Part shown: positions 60,671 through 64,000 of the stretch, in pieces | Position numbering within the stretch: the stretch's first letter is position 1 | Layout: the number at the start of each line of letters is the position of its first letter | From: Clostridium prolinivorans | GTDB taxonomy: Bacteria; Bacillota; Clostridia; Clostridiales; Clostridiaceae | Length of the DNA stretch: 64,000 bases | Assembly (NCBI RefSeq): GCF_004011155.1 | Contig: NZ_RJWG01000002.1 | Span: 1 to 64,000, forward strand | Direction: 5' to 3' | Made by a program: the position numbers and the translations under genes | The notes under the pieces: model-generated | Seen by the model: only the letters and a program-made list of their open reading frames with translations | Databases searched by the model: none | Told to the model about the DNA's origin: nothing

Positions 60671-62455
60671 ATGAAAAATAGCATAAGCTTATGCATGATA
60701 GTAAAAGATGAAGAAGAATACCTTCCAAGGTGCTTAAAAAGTATCAAAGATATTGTAGATGAAATTATTATTGTAGATACAGGCTCTAAAGATAAAACTG
60801 TAGAAATTGCCAAAAGTTTTGGTGCCAATGTTTACTATTTTAAGTGGACTAATAATTTTAGTGAAGCTAGAAATGAATCATTAAAATATGCTACAAAAGA
60901 TTGGATATTAATTTTAGATGCAGATGATGAAGTATATTCTGAAGATCAAAAAAATTTAAAATCCTTATTAGATAGTTCATTGGATGAAAATATAATTTAC
61001 TATTTTCAAACAATAAATTATTGCGGAGATGTAATTGATGATAATTTTACAACTATGAATTTAAATCCAAGATTATTCAAAAATAATAAAGGTATTCATT
61101 ATGAAGGAGAGGTTCATAATCAATTATCTTATCCAGAAAATATTCAACATGCAATTTGTGATTTCATAAAAATTCACCATTATGGATATATGAATAAAGT
61201 TATAAAAAATAAAGATAAAAAAAATAGAACAATTACCCTTTTAAAAAATCAATTAGAAAAAAATCCTGATGAACCTTTTGCTAATTTTAATTTAGGAACT
61301 GAATATGCTGGATTAAATGATTATAAAAATGCTTTAAAACACTTTTATAAATCTTATGAAAAATTTGATCCTCAAAATGGATATAGTTTTTTACTAATAT
61401 TAAGAATAGTTATAGCCAATTATCAATTAAAAGATTTTGATAATGCTTTAAAATTTGTAAATATTGGTATTGAATATTATCCTGATTTTACTGATTTATA
61501 TTTTTTTAAATCTCTTATATTTAAAGATTTAGATATGCCCATACTTCAAATAAAAGCTTTAAAAAAATGCGTTGAATTAGGGGAAGCACCTCCTCAATTA
61601 AGATGTTACTATGGTACAGGAAGTTTTAAAGCATACTATGAACTTGGCAATGCATATTTTAATCTTAAAGATTATGATACTGCTTACAATTATTACATTG
61701 AAACAATGAAATCAAAAAATGATTTTATTACTCCATTATATAATATTGCTCATATATTAAAAATTAGAAATACTCCATTAGAAGATTTTAAAAAAATTAT
61801 GGAAGATTTTTTACCCGATTCTCTTAATTCAAAATTAATACTGATAAACTTATTTTTTAATGAAGATTATTATGATACAGCATTAGAATACATTGAAAAA
61901 TATGAACAATATTCAACAATTACAGAAAATTTAAATTTTATAAAAGCCAAATGTCTTTTAATGACAGGTAAATTTAATGAATGTATTTGCTTAAATAATG
62001 TAGAAGAAAATAATTCTTATTATGTACCTCTTTCTATGTATAAAGTTATAAGCAATATATTAATTAATAATTATAATGGAGCATTATCTATATTAAATAA
62101 TTTTAAAGAAGATAATTTATCAAACCATGATAAAAAGCATTTTAAAGTGTATTCTCAGCTTTTAAAGCTGTTTACTAGAGAACCTTTATTAGATATATCT
62201 AATGAAGAAAATGAATCAGAATATCTTAATATTATTTTGGAAATTTTAGAAATTTTACTTGTAAATAATAAATTCAATGAATTTAAAATAGCTGTAAATT
62301 TATTAAATTTAATAAATAATAAATTTATATTGCTCGCTCTTGGAAAACTTTATTATAAATATGGATATATTGAACATTCAAAAAATGAATTAATAAGATC
62401 AATAAAAGAATTTGAAGTATATGACAAAGAATCTTTAAAAATTTTAATGAATTAA
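60671..62455 (+). CDS. Glycosyltransferase family 2 fused to TPR repeats
   Basis: Protein of 594 aa. The N-terminal GT2 domain (about 1-230) starts SISLCMIVKDEEEYLPRCLK and carries DEIIIVDTGSKDKTVEIAKS, FSEARNESLKYATKDWILIL and the catalytic DADDEV. The rest (about 230-594) is a TPR array, e.g. PFANFNLGTEYAGLNDYKNA and CYYGTGSFKAYYELGNAYFN. This fusion resembles protein glycosyltransferases such as SunS and enzymes of clostridial flagellin-glycosylation islands. ATG at 60671 follows TGGAGGTT; the ATG at 60656 overlaps that site. Next to a PseB-like dehydratase, so a protein-glycosylation role is plausible. No signal peptide. Confidence 0.85.
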   Translation: MKNSISLCMIVKDEEEYLPRCLKSIKDIVDEIIIVDTGSKDKTVEIAKSFGANVYYFKWTNNFSEARNESLKYATKDWILILDADDEVYSEDQKNLKSLLDSSLDENIIYYFQTINYCGDVIDDNFTTMNLNPRLFKNNKGIHYEGEVHNQLSYPENIQHAICDFIKIHHYGYMNKVIKNKDKKNRTITLLKNQLEKNPDEPFANFNLGTEYAGLNDYKNALKHFYKSYEKFDPQNGYSFLLILRIVIANYQLKDFDNALKFVNIGIEYYPDFTDLYFFKSLIFKDLDMPILQIKALKKCVELGEAPPQLRCYYGTGSFKAYYELGNAYFNLKDYDTAYNYYIETMKSKNDFITPLYNIAHILKIRNTPLEDFKKIMEDFLPDSLNSKLILINLFFNEDYYDTALEYIEKYEQYSTITENLNFIKAKCLLMTGKFNECICLNNVEENNSYYVPLSMYKVISNILINNYNGALSILNNFKEDNLSNHDKKHFKVYSQLLKLFTREPLLDISNEENESEYLNIILEILEILLVNNKFNEFKIAVNLLNLINNKFILLALGKLYYKYGYIEHSKNELIRSIKEFEVYDKESLKILMN

Positions 62456-62488
62456 TAAATACCAAATACATTATGATATTATTATATT

Positions 62489-62546
62489 AAAATAAAATAT
62501 GTGTAATGAGCATTAAAAATCTCTTACACATATTTTATGTTTTATT
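62489..62546. repeat. Palindromic repeat element, minimal copy (arms only)
   Basis: AAAATAAAATATGTGTAA (left) and TTACACATATTTTATGTTTTAT (right) with only TGAGCATTAAAAATCTC between. The left arm with TGAGC matches the arm of the full element at 27421-27447, so this looks like an internally deleted copy. Its hairpin and T-rich flanks can also terminate the two convergent genes around it. Confidence 0.7.
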
Positions 62547-62611
62547 TATATATAATATTTAATTTACAAACTAATTTCTATTTACAGAGTAAATACTTTA
62601 TAATAATTATT

Positions 62612-63613
62612 TTAAGTTTTTTCGCTAATAAATCCACCTTTAACAAGCATTTCTCTAGCTTCTTTAATTCCAAGCAAATAATCTTTTGAAGAATATTCTT
62701 CTTTATTTAAAGGTTTTAAATTTAATTTATTATAATATTCTTTTAATCCAGGTATATAAATTTGAGGTAAAATAACATAATAATCATTGTCATAAATATA
62801 AGAATTTTCAGCTTCATACCTTGAAATTAATACTTCATGTAATTTCTCTCCTGCTCTTTTACCTATTTCTTTTAGTTTACAATTTTCATCTCCAAATTCA
62901 TCTTTTATAATAGATGCAATATCTGATATTTTATAACCAGGCATTTTCATTACAAAAATTTCTCCTCCAACGCTATTTGTAATTCCTTTAAATAAAAGTT
63001 CTATTGCCTGTTTTAAAGTTAAAAAATATCTTGTCATTTCTAAATCTGTAATTGTTATTTGATTAAATTTTTTCACTTGATTTATAAAATATGGAACAAC
63101 ACTTCCGTTAGTACCCAAAACATTGCCCGCCCTAATACAAACAAATTTAGTAGTATCTGTAATAGTATTTGCATGAATTATTAATTTTTCTCCAATAGCT
63201 TTTGTCATACCATAAACATTTATTGGATCAACAGCTTTATCTGTTGAAACATCTATAACTTTTTTAACATTATTCTCAATTGCTGCTTTAATAATATTTT
63301 CAATACCTAAAATATTTGTTTTTATAGCTTCATAGGGTTGTTCTTCACATATTGGTACATGCTTTAATGCAGCTAAATGAAAAATATAATCTATACCTTG
63401 AGAAGCTTGTTTTAAAGCATTATAATCTCTTATATCACCAATAATAAATTTTAATTTATCATTATTAAACTTACGCTGCATATTTACTTGATTTAATTCA
63501 CTTCTAGAATAAATAACTATTTTATTTGGCTTCATATCCAAAAGCTGAGTAACTAATTCATTTCCCCAAGATCCAGTAGCTCCTGTAATTAAAATTTTTG
63601 ATTCTTTAAACAT
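62612..63613 (-). CDS. UDP-GlcNAc 4,6-dehydratase-like SDR enzyme (PseB/FnlA type)
   Basis: Short-chain dehydrogenase of 333 aa without membrane helices. NAD-binding ILITGATGSWGNELVTQLL; IVIYSRSELNQVNMQRKF; HLAALKHVPICEEQPYEAIK; catalytic STDKAVDPINVYGMTKAIGE with the usual Tyr; FVMKMPGYKISDIA; KRAGEKLHEVLIS. From memory the arrangement is the same as the 333-aa H. pylori PseB. It therefore may begin a pseudaminic-type sugar or, with the reductase upstream, a UDP-N-acetyl-L-fucosamine pathway (FnlA/FnlB). It differs from the long membrane dehydratase at 42530, so the window has two separate 4,6-dehydratases. It is 1 bp after the reductase gene. Confidence 0.87.
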   Translation of the reverse strand: MFKESKILITGATGSWGNELVTQLLDMKPNKIVIYSRSELNQVNMQRKFNNDKLKFIIGDIRDYNALKQASQGIDYIFHLAALKHVPICEEQPYEAIKTNILGIENIIKAAIENNVKKVIDVSTDKAVDPINVYGMTKAIGEKLIIHANTITDTTKFVCIRAGNVLGTNGSVVPYFINQVKKFNQITITDLEMTRYFLTLKQAIELLFKGITNSVGGEIFVMKMPGYKISDIASIIKDEFGDENCKLKEIGKRAGEKLHEVLISRYEAENSYIYDNDYYVILPQIYIPGLKEYYNKLNLKPLNKEEYSSKDYLLGIKEAREMLVKGGFISEKT

Positions 63614-63614
63614 A

Positions 63615-64000
63615 TTAGCTCATCTCCGAAAAATATTGAAAATAAAGTTCATTGTTTTTAGTCATCCATTCCTTTAATTCATTAATCATGTCTATATATG
63701 TTGGCAACTTTATAGTAAAATCTGTCCTTGTGCTAATCATTGATTTATTATTTGTAATTTTTTCACAATTTTCAATTTCTATATTCTTTTTAAACACTGA
63801 ATTAATAATTTTTAAAAGTTCATATTTACTTATTGGTTCTTTAGATGTTAAATTATATAATCCAGTTAAATTTTCTTCTATCATAATGTCTAAACATTTT
63901 GCTAATTGAAGAGTAGTAATCCCTGACCATATTACTTTAGAATATCCTTTTACCGATTTATTTTGTTTCATAAACCAATGAAACAATCCAGTTCCATTAG
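63615..64000 (-). CDS. NAD(P)-dependent sugar-nucleotide reductase, RmlD-like, 5' end outside window
   Basis: C-terminal part (about 128 aa) of an SDR-family sugar reductase; the reading frame is open to the right edge (NGTGLFHWFMKQNKSVKGYS). Segments IWSGITTLQLAKCLDIMIEE, LTGLYNLTSKEPISKYELLK and DFTIKLPTYIDMINELKEWM match the C-terminal half of dTDP-4-dehydrorhamnose reductase-like enzymes. Those enzymes often accompany FnlA-type dehydratases. The catalytic and cofactor motifs lie beyond the window. It is co-transcribed with the dehydratase just downstream. I cannot name the substrate. Confidence 0.75.
   Translation of the reverse strand, partial: NGTGLFHWFMKQNKSVKGYSKVIWSGITTLQLAKCLDIMIEENLTGLYNLTSKEPISKYELLKIINSVFKKNIEIENCEKITNNKSMISTRTDFTIKLPTYIDMINELKEWMTKNNELYFQYFSEMS

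Overview
The window comes from a low-GC, spore-forming Firmicute, most probably Clostridium sensu stricto or a close relative. The evidence is AT-rich intergenic DNA, AGA-dominated arginine codons, strong GGAGG-type ribosome binding sites, frequent GTG/TTG starts, and a block of sporulation genes (spoIIAA-spoIIAB-sigF, spoVAC-AD-AEb-AEa, yunB, pdaA). I do not name a species. I saw no rRNA, tRNA, CRISPR array, recognisable transposase or phage gene.

Region 1 (1-6.2 kb) looks like an acquired DNA-modification/defence island. A DEAH-box helicase gene (+, 5' end doubtful) converges on an XRE regulator and two different DNA methyltransferases (-). CGN arginine codons are common here and rare to the right. 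Region 2 (6.5-16.3 kb) is housekeeping: rlmD, a HAD phosphatase, yebC, yigZ, a HEAT protein with a MocR-type regulator, a nucleotidyltransferase, hflX with an extra N-terminal JAMM-like domain, and hpt.

Region 3 (16.5-27.4 kb) is sporulation and cell wall: yunB, a class A penicillin-binding protein, the spoVA operon, the spoIIA operon behind a near-perfect sigma-H promoter, a solitary adenine methyltransferase that closely resembles Clostridioides difficile CamA, and a pdaA-like cortex deacetylase. The CamA-like gene sits directly upstream of spoIIA and divergent from pdaA.

Region 4 (27.7-47.1 kb) has a cyclodeaminase gene followed by a leftward surface-polysaccharide cluster of the Wzx/Wzy type. 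It holds galU, a PglF/CapD-type dehydratase, UDP-sugar dehydrogenase, Gfo/Idh/MocA oxidoreductase, hexapeptide acyltransferase, WecB-type epimerase, four GT4 and one GT2 glycosyltransferases, flippase, polymerase and the initiating phosphoglycosyltransferase. A divergent LCP-family protein probably attaches the polymer to the wall. No sugar aminotransferase or chain-length kinase is present in the window.

Region 5 (47.2-59.3 kb) is housekeeping again: a TPR protein, phosphoglucomutase, L25/CTC, an Orn/Lys/Arg decarboxylase-family enzyme, a hypothetical protein, DUF523, mutS2 and a U32 peptidase-like RNA-hydroxylation protein. Region 6 (59.5-64 kb) begins a second glycan region, possibly a protein-glycosylation island: a GT4, a GT2-TPR fusion, a PseB-like dehydratase and a sugar reductase cut by the window edge.

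Two families of short dispersed intergenic repeats were found. One is a nested palindromic, MITE-like element seen full length (27.4 kb), decayed (50.4 kb) and reduced to its ends (62.5 kb). The other is a ~34-bp motif at 8.7, 13.8 and 53.0 kb. All protein names rest on reading motifs and on remembered families; no database search was run.
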